This document shows positions 14,814 to 21,479 of a DNA stretch of 32,094 nucleotides, piece by piece. Made by a program: the position numbers and the translations under genes. Each line of letters starts with the position of its first letter. Positions within the stretch are counted from its first letter, which is position 1. The stretch is taken from assembly GCA_012798895.1 (NCBI GenBank), contig JAAZMI010000098.1:1-32094 (forward strand), written 5' to 3'. This stretch comes from Bacillota bacterium (GTDB lineage: Bacteria > Bacillota > Dethiobacteria > DTU022 > UBA8154). The notes under the pieces were generated by a model. That model worked only from the letters and a program-made list of their open reading frames with translations. It made no database searches and was not told where the DNA came from.

Positions 14814-16235
14814 TTATAGAGCTTTCAGGTATTTATCCATCGCCCGTGCGGCCACTTTGCCGGCACCCATGGCCAAGATAACTGTAGCTGCACCCGTAAC
14901 AATATCCCCACCGGCAAAAACTCCCGGACGGGAGGTAGCCCCTTCTTCATCCGCTTCGATCGTTCCCCAACGTCCGATTTTCAAACCGGAAGTGGTCTGC
15001 GGAATAAGCGGGTTGGGATTTTGACCAATAGCAATGACAATGGTATCCACATCAAAAACAAATTCTGAACCCTCGATGGGAATAGGACGTGCCCGGCCGG
15101 AATCGTCCGGTTCACCCAACTCCATCTTGATGCATTCCATCCCTGTAACCCAGCCATTTTCATCCCCTATGATGCGAACGGGGTTGGTCAATAAATTAAA
15201 GACAACGCCCTCCTCCTTGGCGTGTTCGATCTCTTCAGCACGGGCCGGCATCTCCTTATCCGAACGGCGGTAGACGATGTGGACCTCTTCGGCACCCAGA
15301 CGAAGCGAAGTACGGGCGCTGTCCATGGCCACGTTACCCGCACCGACTACAGCAACTTTTTTGCCCAACTTGATCGGTGTATCATATTCAGGAAACAGAT
15401 AGGCTTTCATCAGGTTGGCTCTCGTTAAAAATTCGTTCGCAGAGAAAACACCGTTCAGGTTTTCTCCCGGGATATTGAGAAACTGGGGCAACCCTGCTCC
15501 TGTACCGATAAAGACAGCCTGAAAACCCTCTTCCTCAAAAAGCTCGTCAACAGTCAGAGTTTTTCCAATGACGACATTCGTTTTAATTTCAACGCCCAGG
15601 CTGGCAATGTAATCCACTTCGCGCTGCAAAACTTTTTCTTTGGGCAGACGGAATTCCGGGATCCCATAGCGGAGGACCCCCCCTGTAGCGTGGAAAGCTT
15701 CAAAAAGAACTACTTCATGCCCCATCTTGGCCAGATCACCGGCTGCTGTCAACCCAGCTGGCCCCGCACCAACGATGGCCACGCGTTTTCCGGTCGAAGC
15801 CGGTTTGGGAGGTGTCTCCACTCCTTTGGCCAGCTCATAATCCGCGAGAAAACGTTCCAACCTCCCGATAGCCACAGGTTCCGCTTTTTTGCCACGCAGG
15901 CAGAGGGCCTCGCATTGGCTTTCTTGGGGACAAACACGCCCGCAAACCGCCGGCAGGCTGTTTTTTTCCTTCAGCTTTTTAATACCTTCGTCGAACTTGC
16001 CTTCGGCAACCAACTTGATAAAAGCTGGTATGTCCACCTCCACCGGGCAGCCTTCGACGCACTTGGCATCTTTACACTGCAGGCAGCGGTTGGCTTCTTT
16101 GATCGCCGTTTCAGCATCATAACCGAAAGGTACTTCATTGTAATTTTTGATGCGCTCCTCCGGTGCTTGTTCCGGCATCGGATGCTTTTCCTTCATTCTA
16201 CGCAGTTGTCTGATCTGGTCTTTATCCAATTTCAC
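14814..16235 (-). CDS. nfnB: NfnB: NADPH-binding subunit of NADH-dependent ferredoxin:NADP oxidoreductase
   Basis: Large subunit of the electron-bifurcating transhydrogenase, related to the glutamate synthase small subunit. I start it at the GTG at 16235 (MKLDKDQIRQL), seven bases after GGAGGT, giving 473 residues. The longer frame would overlap nfnA by 92 bases. The N-terminus has [4Fe-4S] ligands in 'NRCLQCKDAKCVEGCPVEVDIP' and 'CGRVCPQESQCEALCLRG'. An FAD site 'VAIVGAGPAGLTAAGDLAKMG' and an NADP site 'VAVVGAGNVAMDSARTSLRLG' follow, and the C-terminus has 'GVFAGGDIVTGAATVILAMG'. The paired upstream nfnA excludes a stand-alone GltD. A SudAB-type sulfide dehydrogenase label is a less likely alternative. 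Confidence 0.9.
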   Translation of the reverse strand: MKLDKDQIRQLRRMKEKHPMPEQAPEERIKNYNEVPFGYDAETAIKEANRCLQCKDAKCVEGCPVEVDIPAFIKLVAEGKFDEGIKKLKEKNSLPAVCGRVCPQESQCEALCLRGKKAEPVAIGRLERFLADYELAKGVETPPKPASTGKRVAIVGAGPAGLTAAGDLAKMGHEVVLFEAFHATGGVLRYGIPEFRLPKEKVLQREVDYIASLGVEIKTNVVIGKTLTVDELFEEEGFQAVFIGTGAGLPQFLNIPGENLNGVFSANEFLTRANLMKAYLFPEYDTPIKLGKKVAVVGAGNVAMDSARTSLRLGAEEVHIVYRRSDKEMPARAEEIEHAKEEGVVFNLLTNPVRIIGDENGWVTGMECIKMELGEPDDSGRARPIPIEGSEFVFDVDTIVIAIGQNPNPLIPQTTSGLKIGRWGTIEADEEGATSRPGVFAGGDIVTGAATVILAMGAGKVAARAMDKYLKAL

Positions 16236-17082
16236 TATTGCCACCTCCGCATCCGCATTCTTCTTTATATTTATCCAAGGCCTCTTTTTCTTCCGGCAGG
16301 TACATCTGCCCACGGCGGGTTAGCTCTTCAAAATCAACCTGGTGTGCATCAAATACAGGGCCGTCGACGCAGGTAAATTTTGTTTCCCCGCCGACGGACA
16401 CACGGCAACACCCGCACATCCCGGTCCCATCGACCATGATGGGGTTTAAACTAACCACCGTCTTAATTCCGTAGGGTTTTGTCTGGTTGGCGACAACGCG
16501 CATCATGGGCAGCGGCCCGACTGCGATGATCTCATCAATTTTCTGGCTTTTATCGTCCAGCATCCCCTGCAGAATATCGGAAACAAAACCGTGATGTCCT
16601 TTTGTTCCGTCATCTGTGCAGATATGAAGCTCCTTGCTGACGGCCCTCATTTCATCTTCTAAGATAAGAAGATCGGCTGTCCGTGCTCCAATAATGGAGA
16701 TAACCTCCATGCCGGCCTGGTGGAAAGCTTTTACCTTTGGATAGATCGGAGCAATGCCCACCCCGCCGCCTACGGCAATGACCCGGCCCGAGGTCGGCAA
16801 CTCCATGGCCTGTCCCAGCGGCCCGACAAAATCTCTTAAACTGTCCCCCTCTTCAAGAGCACCCAATTCCTTCGTTGTCTTGCCAACCTCCTGGAAAATG
16901 ATGGTGATCGTCCCTTTTTCCTTATCGCTATCCGCAATAGTTAAAGGAATTCTCTCCCCGTTTTCGTGGATGCGCAAAATAATAAACTGCCCGGGTTGAG
17001 CCTTACGCGCAACAAGAGGCGCCTCCACCTCCATGAGTTTGGATACATCAGCCAAATCTCTTTTTTTGACTATTTTGAACAT
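16222..17082 (-). CDS. nfnA: NfnA: NADH-binding, [2Fe-2S] subunit of NADH-dependent ferredoxin:NADP oxidoreductase
   Basis: 286-residue ferredoxin-NADP reductase-type flavoprotein. The FAD-binding beta-barrel (about 1-95) has 'GQFIILRIHENGERIPLTIAD'. The nucleotide-binding domain has 'VIAVGGGVGIAPIYPKVKAFH'. The C-terminal [2Fe-2S] site is 'DGTGMCGCCRVSVGG' followed by 'FTCVDGP'. With NfnB it couples NADH and reduced ferredoxin oxidation to NADP reduction, or the reverse. The extreme C-terminus is Cys/Gly-rich ('ECGCGGGNSEIG'), and the DNA encoding it contains the nfnB ribosome-binding site and start. The ATG at 17082 has AAGGAGGT about eleven bases upstream. It is first in its transcript. 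Confidence 0.9.
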   Translation of the reverse strand: MFKIVKKRDLADVSKLMEVEAPLVARKAQPGQFIILRIHENGERIPLTIADSDKEKGTITIIFQEVGKTTKELGALEEGDSLRDFVGPLGQAMELPTSGRVIAVGGGVGIAPIYPKVKAFHQAGMEVISIIGARTADLLILEDEMRAVSKELHICTDDGTKGHHGFVSDILQGMLDDKSQKIDEIIAVGPLPMMRVVANQTKPYGIKTVVSLNPIMVDGTGMCGCCRVSVGGETKFTCVDGPVFDAHQVDFEELTRRGQMYLPEEKEALDKYKEECGCGGGNSEIG

Positions 17083-17138
17083 ATGATACCTGAACCTCCT
17101 TTACTTTTTATGTCCTTTTTTAAGGATCTTAGTTCGCC

Positions 17139-17147
17139 ATTATAACA
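17139..17147 (-). promoter_or_regulatory. Extended -10 promoter of nfnAB
   Basis: On the minus strand TGTTATAAT (17147-17139) is a perfect TATAAT with the TGn extension that compensates for a weak -35; no good -35 is present at 16-18 bases. It lies 57 nt upstream of the nfnA start and past the nusB terminator. The short leader contains a small TCCTT-AAAA-AAGGA hairpin of unknown use. Confidence 0.6.
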
Positions 17148-17195
17148 AAAAAGTCCTTTCGAAAGAGGGGGTGAAAGTAATGTTTATCAATAAAG

Positions 17196-17240
17196 AAAAT
17201 TCCCACAAAGAGGGATCTACCGCCACCCGGTGGGAATTTT
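17196..17240. terminator. Strong hairpin terminator downstream of nusB
   Basis: An 11-bp perfect stem, AAAATTCCCAC at 17196-17206 and GTGGGAATTTT at 17230-17240, encloses a 23-base loop. Both outer arms are A/T-rich, so it can act in either direction. It overlaps the last bases of the nusB stop codon, and it separates the asp23-amaP-nusB unit from nfnAB. Confidence 0.75.
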
Positions 17241-17646
17241 AGTTTGTTTCAGCCTGTTTATATATGGTGTCTAGAATTCCATTGACAAAGCGGGCTGCCT
17301 CTTCATCGTGATAAATTTTAGTCAGTTCTATAGCCTCATTAATAGATACCGCCGGAGGAATATCGTCGAAATAGAGCAGCTCATAGAGGGCGATGCGCAA
17401 AATATTGCGAACTGTCGCCGCCAAGCGGTTAAATTGCCAGTTAACGAGGTGTTTGGACAACATTTCATCCAGTTCCTTCTTTTTAGACTCGACGCCCTCT
17501 ACCAACATCGTACAAAAAAATTCTTCCTTGCTGGAAAAACCGGCATCGTCGAGCAGGTATCGCATCGCATTTTCAGCATCGTTTGTGCCGATATCGATCA
17601 TAAAAAGTATTTTAAAAGCATATTCCCGGGGCAACCTTCTTTTCAA
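17239..17646 (-). CDS. nusB: Transcription antitermination factor NusB
   Basis: RNA-binding helical protein that works with NusE (S10) at boxA in rRNA antitermination. The start chosen is the TTG at 17646, giving MKRRLPREYAFKILFMIDIG, which matches the classic NusB N-terminus, with AGGGG eight bases upstream. An ATG at 17715 adds 23 atypical residues and has no ribosome-binding site. Family features are 'AATVRNILRIALYELLYFDDIPPAVSINEAIELTKIYHDEEAARFVNGILDTI' (given here as the region about residues 76-130). The 135-residue length fits. Confidence 0.95.
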   Translation of the reverse strand: MKRRLPREYAFKILFMIDIGTNDAENAMRYLLDDAGFSSKEEFFCTMLVEGVESKKKELDEMLSKHLVNWQFNRLAATVRNILRIALYELLYFDDIPPAVSINEAIELTKIYHDEEAARFVNGILDTIYKQAETN

Positions 17647-17714
17647 AGCCTGTACCCCTTTCCAGTGACCAAAATAATCAGAAAACCGGAGAGCAAAGGA
17701 AAAAACAGCGCACA

Positions 17715-17942
17715 TTAAAAGCGCTCGCGTCTAAAACGTATTTTTTCTAAAAATTCGTTTATTCCTCCATTGTTTTCAACCCGGGCTCCCAGGTAAACAC
17801 CGGCGGAGACACAGAGAAGAATAAAAAAGCCCCGCCAAAAACCGAAGATGACGATTACTATGGCCACCAATAAACCGCAAAGGCCGCCCAGTATTTTGCC
17901 GGGGTTTTCTTTAATAAATTTTAAAACACTGTGTTCATCCAA
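17715..17942 (-). CDS. DUF2273 small integral membrane protein
   Basis: 75-residue protein with two hydrophobic segments ('ILGGLCGLLVAIVIVIFGFW' and 'GFFILLCVSAGVYLG') and a basic C-terminus. A TTG at 17942 (MDEHSVLKFIKENPGKILGG) is preferred because AAGGGTG lies eight bases upstream and the product then begins like other family members. A longer frame would overlap amaP by 20 bases. DUF2273 proteins are regularly encoded beside amaP and asp23 and probably help anchor Asp23 at the membrane; the molecular role is unknown. Confidence 0.85.
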   Translation of the reverse strand: MDEHSVLKFIKENPGKILGGLCGLLVAIVIVIFGFWRGFFILLCVSAGVYLGARVENNGGINEFLEKIRFRRERF

Positions 17943-17955
17943 AGTGTTCACACCC

Positions 17956-18495
17956 TTAACGGACTTTTTTTTCAATTTGTTCCTGGGCGATATTTTCCAC
18001 TAGAACCTTTACCTCTGCTACGTTTGACCCGCTGATCTCTTGGACATATTCACGGACTTTGCCTTGCAGCTCGTCGACCAGGGCCGGTATGGGTACATCG
18101 GGTATGGCCTTGATACGCAGATATATAATGAGACCCTGTTCCGTAAAATTGAGGCGGGTGCTAACCTCGCGGATTCCTTTAACCTTGCGGGAAGCAGTTA
18201 AAACCATGTTTTCGATAGCCTGGAAGGAGATACGCACCTCCCCGATCTCCGTAAAACTGAGGATGGTATTACCTTCTTTCTTTTTGCTGTCCTGCACGGA
18301 GAAAAACAAAAAGATGACTCCGAGCACAAAAAGTAGTGCTCCGAGAAGGGTATAGCTCAGATCACCGGCAAGTCGGCCGGCAAAAAGAAGCATCCTAGCG
18401 GTAAAGGTCCCCAGGGTGAGTAGGATAAGTAAGATGCCGCTCAAAAGACCACAGATCCCCAGACCGGCTAAAACAATGCGCTTCCCCGTTCCCAT
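17956..18495 (-). CDS. amaP: Alkaline shock response membrane anchor protein AmaP
   Basis: 179 residues. Two N-terminal membrane segments (about 7-30 and 45-68, the second 'LLGALLFVLGVIFLFFSV') are followed by a cytoplasmic domain that resembles Asp23 ('GEVRISFQAIENMVLTASRKVKGIREVSTRLNF', about residues 86-118, with 'LVDELQGKVREYVQEISG'). AmaP tethers Asp23 to the membrane in Staphylococcus. The ATG at 18495 has AAGGGGGG seven bases upstream. It sits between asp23 and the DUF2273 gene, the standard arrangement. Confidence 0.9.
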   Translation of the reverse strand: MGTGKRIVLAGLGICGLLSGILLILLTLGTFTARMLLFAGRLAGDLSYTLLGALLFVLGVIFLFFSVQDSKKKEGNTILSFTEIGEVRISFQAIENMVLTASRKVKGIREVSTRLNFTEQGLIIYLRIKAIPDVPIPALVDELQGKVREYVQEISGSNVAEVKVLVENIAQEQIEKKVR

Positions 18496-18570
18496 AGTTT
18501 TGCCCCCCTTTTTAAGCCAGTAGAGCTAATCCCCTGCGTTGTTCTGACAGAAGGCTAGCCCCGCCCGCAG

Positions 18571-18957
18571 TTACTTTTTTTCGTTCTCCTCTGCTTGCTG
18601 TTGCGGAAAATTAACCCCCTGAACGTGTACATTTACCTTAACCACTTTCAAACCGGTCATATTTTCCACTGCTTTTTTAACATTTTCCTGGACTTGCCAG
18701 GCCACATCTGGAATCCGCGAGCCGTAGCGAACAATCATAAATAGATCGACCGCGGCTTCCTCCTCGCCGACCTCCACTTTTACACCCTTGGATAGATTTT
18801 TACGGCCCAATGCTTCTGCAATGCCACCGGCAATACCGCCGCTCATGCTGGCTACACCATCGATCTCCGTAGCAGCCAAACCAGAAATAATAGAGACAAC
18901 TTCATCTGCAATACGAATTGTGCCCAATTCTGAAGGAAGGTTACGTGTTTCGCCCAC
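18571..18957 (-). CDS. asp23: Asp23/Gls24 family envelope stress protein
   Basis: 128-residue soluble protein of the alkaline-shock family. Diagnostic features are 'GTIRIADEVVSIISGLAATEIDGVASMSGG' (start of the domain, about residues 12-41), 'VKVEVGEEEAAVDLFMIVRYGSRIPDVAWQVQENV' and 'VVKVNVHVQGV' near the C-terminus. The start is a GTG at 18957 behind AAGGAGG eight bases upstream. It is first in a transcript with amaP, DUF2273 and nusB and has its own promoter at 19028-19056. The accB-accC genes that flank this gene in Bacillus are absent here. Confidence 0.93.
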   Translation of the reverse strand: MGETRNLPSELGTIRIADEVVSIISGLAATEIDGVASMSGGIAGGIAEALGRKNLSKGVKVEVGEEEAAVDLFMIVRYGSRIPDVAWQVQENVKKAVENMTGLKVVKVNVHVQGVNFPQQQAEENEKK

Positions 18958-19027
18958 TATTTTCTCCTCCTTTTAAATGGATAATCCCAAACAGCATACT
19001 CTAAAAAATAACGCCAAACGCGTGCTT

Positions 19028-19056
19028 ATTATACCGAATATACCACAACTTTACAA
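19028..19056 (-). promoter_or_regulatory. Sigma-A promoter of asp23-amaP-DUF2273-nusB
   Basis: On the minus strand TTGTAA (19056-19051), 17 bases and TATAAT (19033-19028). It lies 71 nt upstream of the asp23 start, between the spoIIIAH stop and asp23. It gives this unit vegetative expression independent of the sporulation operon upstream. Confidence 0.7.
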
Positions 19057-19076
19057 ACAAATTTAATAATTATTTC

Positions 19077-19607
19077 TTAACTATGTTGAATTACGTGTAC
19101 CTCCTCTCTGGCCACCTCCAGTTTGGCGGCAACCATCTCTGCTACTCTTAAATAATCCTCTGCAGACATTTTTTCTGCCTCGATCATAATTGTAATGCCT
19201 CCACGGTTGGAAAACAAAAGGGCATCTGTGTATCCCTGTGCTTTAAGCATATTTTCTACGATCAGCTCTTTTTCCATTAGATCCACCAGTTGCAAAAGCT
19301 GTTGTTCCGCTTCTTGCCTTGCCTCCGATCCAACCCGGGGGTTATTGATCATTTCATTAAGCAGCTCTGTTTCCTGTCCCCGCACCCGATCCCTTTCCAG
19401 GCGATACTCCACAAAAAATGCTCCGGCATCATCAAGCTTCCACTGCGCCGGATCATCAGAAAGTTCCCCGGATATCAAGGGCTGAAACATCTCTTCGTCA
19501 GGCGTTATCTCAATCCTGCTCATCTCTTTCTCCACACCGTTTAAAAATAGATAGGCTATCGCCACGACAGACAACAAACTGATAATCCAGATCATTCTTT
19601 TATTCAT
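19077..19607 (-). CDS. spoIIIAH: Stage III sporulation protein AH
   Basis: Mother-cell protein that pairs with forespore SpoIIQ to form the intercellular channel. One N-terminal membrane anchor ('MIWIISLLSVVAIAYLFL', about residues 4-21) is followed by an extracellular domain. Its C-terminal part has the ring-building YscJ/FliF-like fold ('ENMLKAQGYTDALLFSNRGGITIMIEAEKMSAEDYLRVAEMV', about residues 117-158). The start is uncertain. The ATG at 19607 gives 176 residues with AAGGGG about 14 bases upstream; a GTG five codons earlier sits directly against that site and is less likely. It is the last gene of the spoIIIA operon. Confidence 0.93.
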   Translation of the reverse strand: MNKRMIWIISLLSVVAIAYLFLNGVEKEMSRIEITPDEEMFQPLISGELSDDPAQWKLDDAGAFFVEYRLERDRVRGQETELLNEMINNPRVGSEARQEAEQQLLQLVDLMEKELIVENMLKAQGYTDALLFSNRGGITIMIEAEKMSAEDYLRVAEMVAAKLEVAREEVHVIQHS

Positions 19608-19678
19608 TACCCTTTGGTTCACCCCTTAAATTTTATAACTTAAATTAGATAACCGCTCTCCTGCAATCTGATCCATGT

Positions 19679-20314
19679 TTAGCTCTTTGGATTTCCACCA
19701 CGAGGCAGAACAGCGATGCGGTGCGCGGGCAGATCCAGGGCGCTCTGTATAGCGCGTACTATTTTTAAACGAAGGCCGCTATTTTCTGCCCCGCGCGCAA
19801 CCACCAATACCCCTGTAATCCGGGGCATGCTTTCGCTTAACAGCAGGGGCTTCTCCCCGCCTCCCGCCTCCCGTAGCAGAACATAACCCTCTTTGCAGTT
19901 TTTCTCGAGGATCTCCCGCTGACCCCCTTCCCGATCGCTTTCCACCGTTTGTTTGCTGCTTTCTTCATGGGTGAGACCAAAAGTTGATTCCTTGGTGCCG
20001 GCAAAATTAATGAAGACCTCCACCTGACTAATTCCATCTATATGCTCCAAAACCAGCTGCAATGATCGGCTTAATTCTTTTTCGTATGTATTAACGGCTA
20101 CAACTGGTTCCCTTTTATTTTCCCCAGTTTTCTGCTGTTCAACGGTAGGTATTTTTTTTAACGGTTTGATAAAAGAGCCAACCAGCATCAATATTATTCC
20201 CAGAAGAAGCAAAGCTAATAGAAGGTAGTTTTTCCTCTTACCGGTCGGGTTTTTGTTCTGTAAGAAAGTTTGAAGTAAAGCGTACCATGTTTTTTCTTGT
20301 TTTTGATCAGACAT
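19679..20314 (-). CDS. spoIIIAG: Stage III sporulation protein AG
   Basis: Ring-forming channel component with a single N-terminal membrane segment ('NYLLLALLLLGIILMLVGSFI', about residues 29-50 of 211). The periplasmic domain has 'ELSRSLQLVLEHIDGISQVEVFINFAGTKESTFG' and 'ITGVLVVARGAENSGLRLKIVRAIQSALDLPAHRIAVLPRGG' (C-terminal RBM fold). The ATG at 20314 lies five bases after AGAGGTG, and the open frame extends five codons upstream into the spoIIIAF stop. The two genes are 11 nt apart. Confidence 0.95.
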   Translation of the reverse strand: MSDQKQEKTWYALLQTFLQNKNPTGKRKNYLLLALLLLGIILMLVGSFIKPLKKIPTVEQQKTGENKREPVVAVNTYEKELSRSLQLVLEHIDGISQVEVFINFAGTKESTFGLTHEESSKQTVESDREGGQREILEKNCKEGYVLLREAGGGEKPLLLSESMPRITGVLVVARGAENSGLRLKIVRAIQSALDLPAHRIAVLPRGGNPKS

Positions 20315-20325
20315 TTTTCCACCTC

Positions 20326-21024
20326 TCAAGGCAAAATTTCAACCTCTACATCCCCGGAAGAAAGCCGGAAATAAGTTGCTAAATATTCTGCAATCTCCAC
20401 TGCCTTGTCCCTGCCGGAAACACCGGGGGTTAAATCTCCTACCGGGCCAGGCCCTTCCTCCCTATCTTCCGTTTCTTCTTCCCCTGCAGAACCCCCCAGA
20501 CCCGGGGAATCAACTTTTACAGAAACCCTGATCTCCTGAGCAGGGTCTGAGGATTCCTTTTCCAGACCGGAAACGGGTTCTTGTGCCCGGGTTGCCACGT
20601 AGATACTCTTAAGCATCCCAAACTCTCTGTTGTCCGGATCATCCTCTGTCTCCACCTGAAGACGGAGCAGTTTTTGATCGAATTCCCGGGCCAGTTCGAT
20701 CTCTAATAGATCAAAAATCTGGTTTTGGTAATCCTCCAGGGCGCTCCTCATTTTTTCCCTGTAAAGCTCCTCTCCAAGACCAAGGATCGCTTCCAATTCG
20801 CCGGCATTTTCATTGTCTTGGTTTTCTACCGAAGACGGTATCTCCCAATATGGTGCAATGCGCATAATTTTTTGCAGCGGTGTAAGCAGTGTAAAGATCA
20901 GCAGGATTCCGATCAGCATCCGCAGGTAACTGCGAAAAACCCCCCGGGGCAAGATCATCTCCAAAAGGGCGCTAATGAAAATGAGAATGACGAGATAACG
21001 AATGAGGTTGCTGATGGTTTCCAA
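20326..21024 (-). CDS. spoIIIAF: Stage III sporulation protein AF
   Basis: 232-residue membrane protein with two N-terminal transmembrane segments ('LIRYLVILIFISALLEMILP' and 'YLRMLIGILLIFTLLTPLQ') and a C-terminal ring-building domain ('AVEIAEYLATYFRLSSGDVEVEILP'). An acidic, proline/glycine-rich linker precedes it. I start it at the TTG at 21024 (METISNLIRY), seven bases after GGCGG, because this matches the family's N-terminus. The upstream 15 codons of open frame run into an inverted repeat. The usual tight junction with spoIIIAE is replaced by about 455 nt of non-coding DNA. Confidence 0.92.
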   Translation of the reverse strand: METISNLIRYLVILIFISALLEMILPRGVFRSYLRMLIGILLIFTLLTPLQKIMRIAPYWEIPSSVENQDNENAGELEAILGLGEELYREKMRSALEDYQNQIFDLLEIELAREFDQKLLRLQVETEDDPDNREFGMLKSIYVATRAQEPVSGLEKESSDPAQEIRVSVKVDSPGLGGSAGEEETEDREEGPGPVGDLTPGVSGRDKAVEIAEYLATYFRLSSGDVEVEILP

Positions 21025-21043
21025 TGTGTTACCGCCTTCCGGA

Positions 21044-21251
21044 GTGGTGAAGGATGTAGTGAGCTCCAAGTTCAGCTCAGAGAGTTCTACGGCTCAGCTA
21101 CGGCCTACGATGGCCTACCCGACCAAGCGGCCATCCATGGCCGCACGGTCGGCCACAGGCGTCCTGTCGGCAGGGTCATCTTAAAGCCTTAAGCTTCGCC
21201 GGGAACTCTTCGCTTCGCTTCACAAGTCACTACACTACATCCTTTCACCAC
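21044..21251. repeat. MITE-like inverted-repeat element in the spoIIIAE-spoIIIAF gap
   Basis: GTGGTGAAGGATGTAGTG at 21044-21061 is repeated in inverted form at 21233-21251, with one extra A. Further inner matches occur: GTAGTGA, and AGAGTTC at similar offset. Near the centre is a long palindrome at 21119-21152, CCGACC-N4-GGCCAT-CC-ATGGCC-N4-GGTCGG. The roughly 208 bp can fold into one long hairpin. No gene is visible inside. I do not see an unambiguous target-site duplication, so a mobile origin is a suggestion, not a demonstration. Confidence 0.5.
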
Positions 21252-21475
21252 CATAATCAAATATAAAAATTAAAAGACAAGTGATAAAAACCACCACAAT
21301 CCAAAGTCCACATGGATAACCATAGATATCCTGCCAACAGGGCCATCTTCAGCCTATGCTACGTCCCATAGGTCGCTGTGCTATAGCTCTCACCACCAAA
21401 ACTGAGCAGAAAGATTAAAAACAAGTGATTAAGAGATCTAAAATCCAAGGCTGCATGGTTGGTTGTCTTAGCCCC
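21162..21475. repeat. Two imperfect tandem repeats of about 150-165 nt
   Basis: The stretch 21162-21328 and the stretch 21329-21475 share blocks in the same order. They are CCTG-N4-CAGGG-N-CATCTT...AGCCT...GCT-N-CG, then CACCACCA, then ATTAAAA-(G)-ACAAGTGAT, then AATCCAA...CATGG. Between the blocks they differ. The first unit overlaps the right half of the inverted-repeat element. Small open frames on the minus strand within the units have no ribosome-binding sites, and I do not call them genes. Confidence 0.5.
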
Positions 21476-21479
21476 TGTT

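Noticed and set aside
12967-14830. Tetrahydrofolate riboswitch ahead of folD
   Set aside because: The 93 nt ahead of the canonical folD lack the conserved THF riboswitch segments and show no suitable pseudoknot arrangement.
14814-16235. Glutamate synthase small subunit as identity of the NfnB gene
   Set aside because: The sequence type is shared, but it is paired with an NfnA-like [2Fe-2S] flavoprotein and no GltB large subunit is present.
21253-21420. Small hydrophobic peptides (about 20-30 residues) encoded in the repeat units between spoIIIAE and spoIIIAF
   Set aside because: In the most peptide-like frame there is no start codon with a ribosome-binding site, and the two units do not keep one frame in common.
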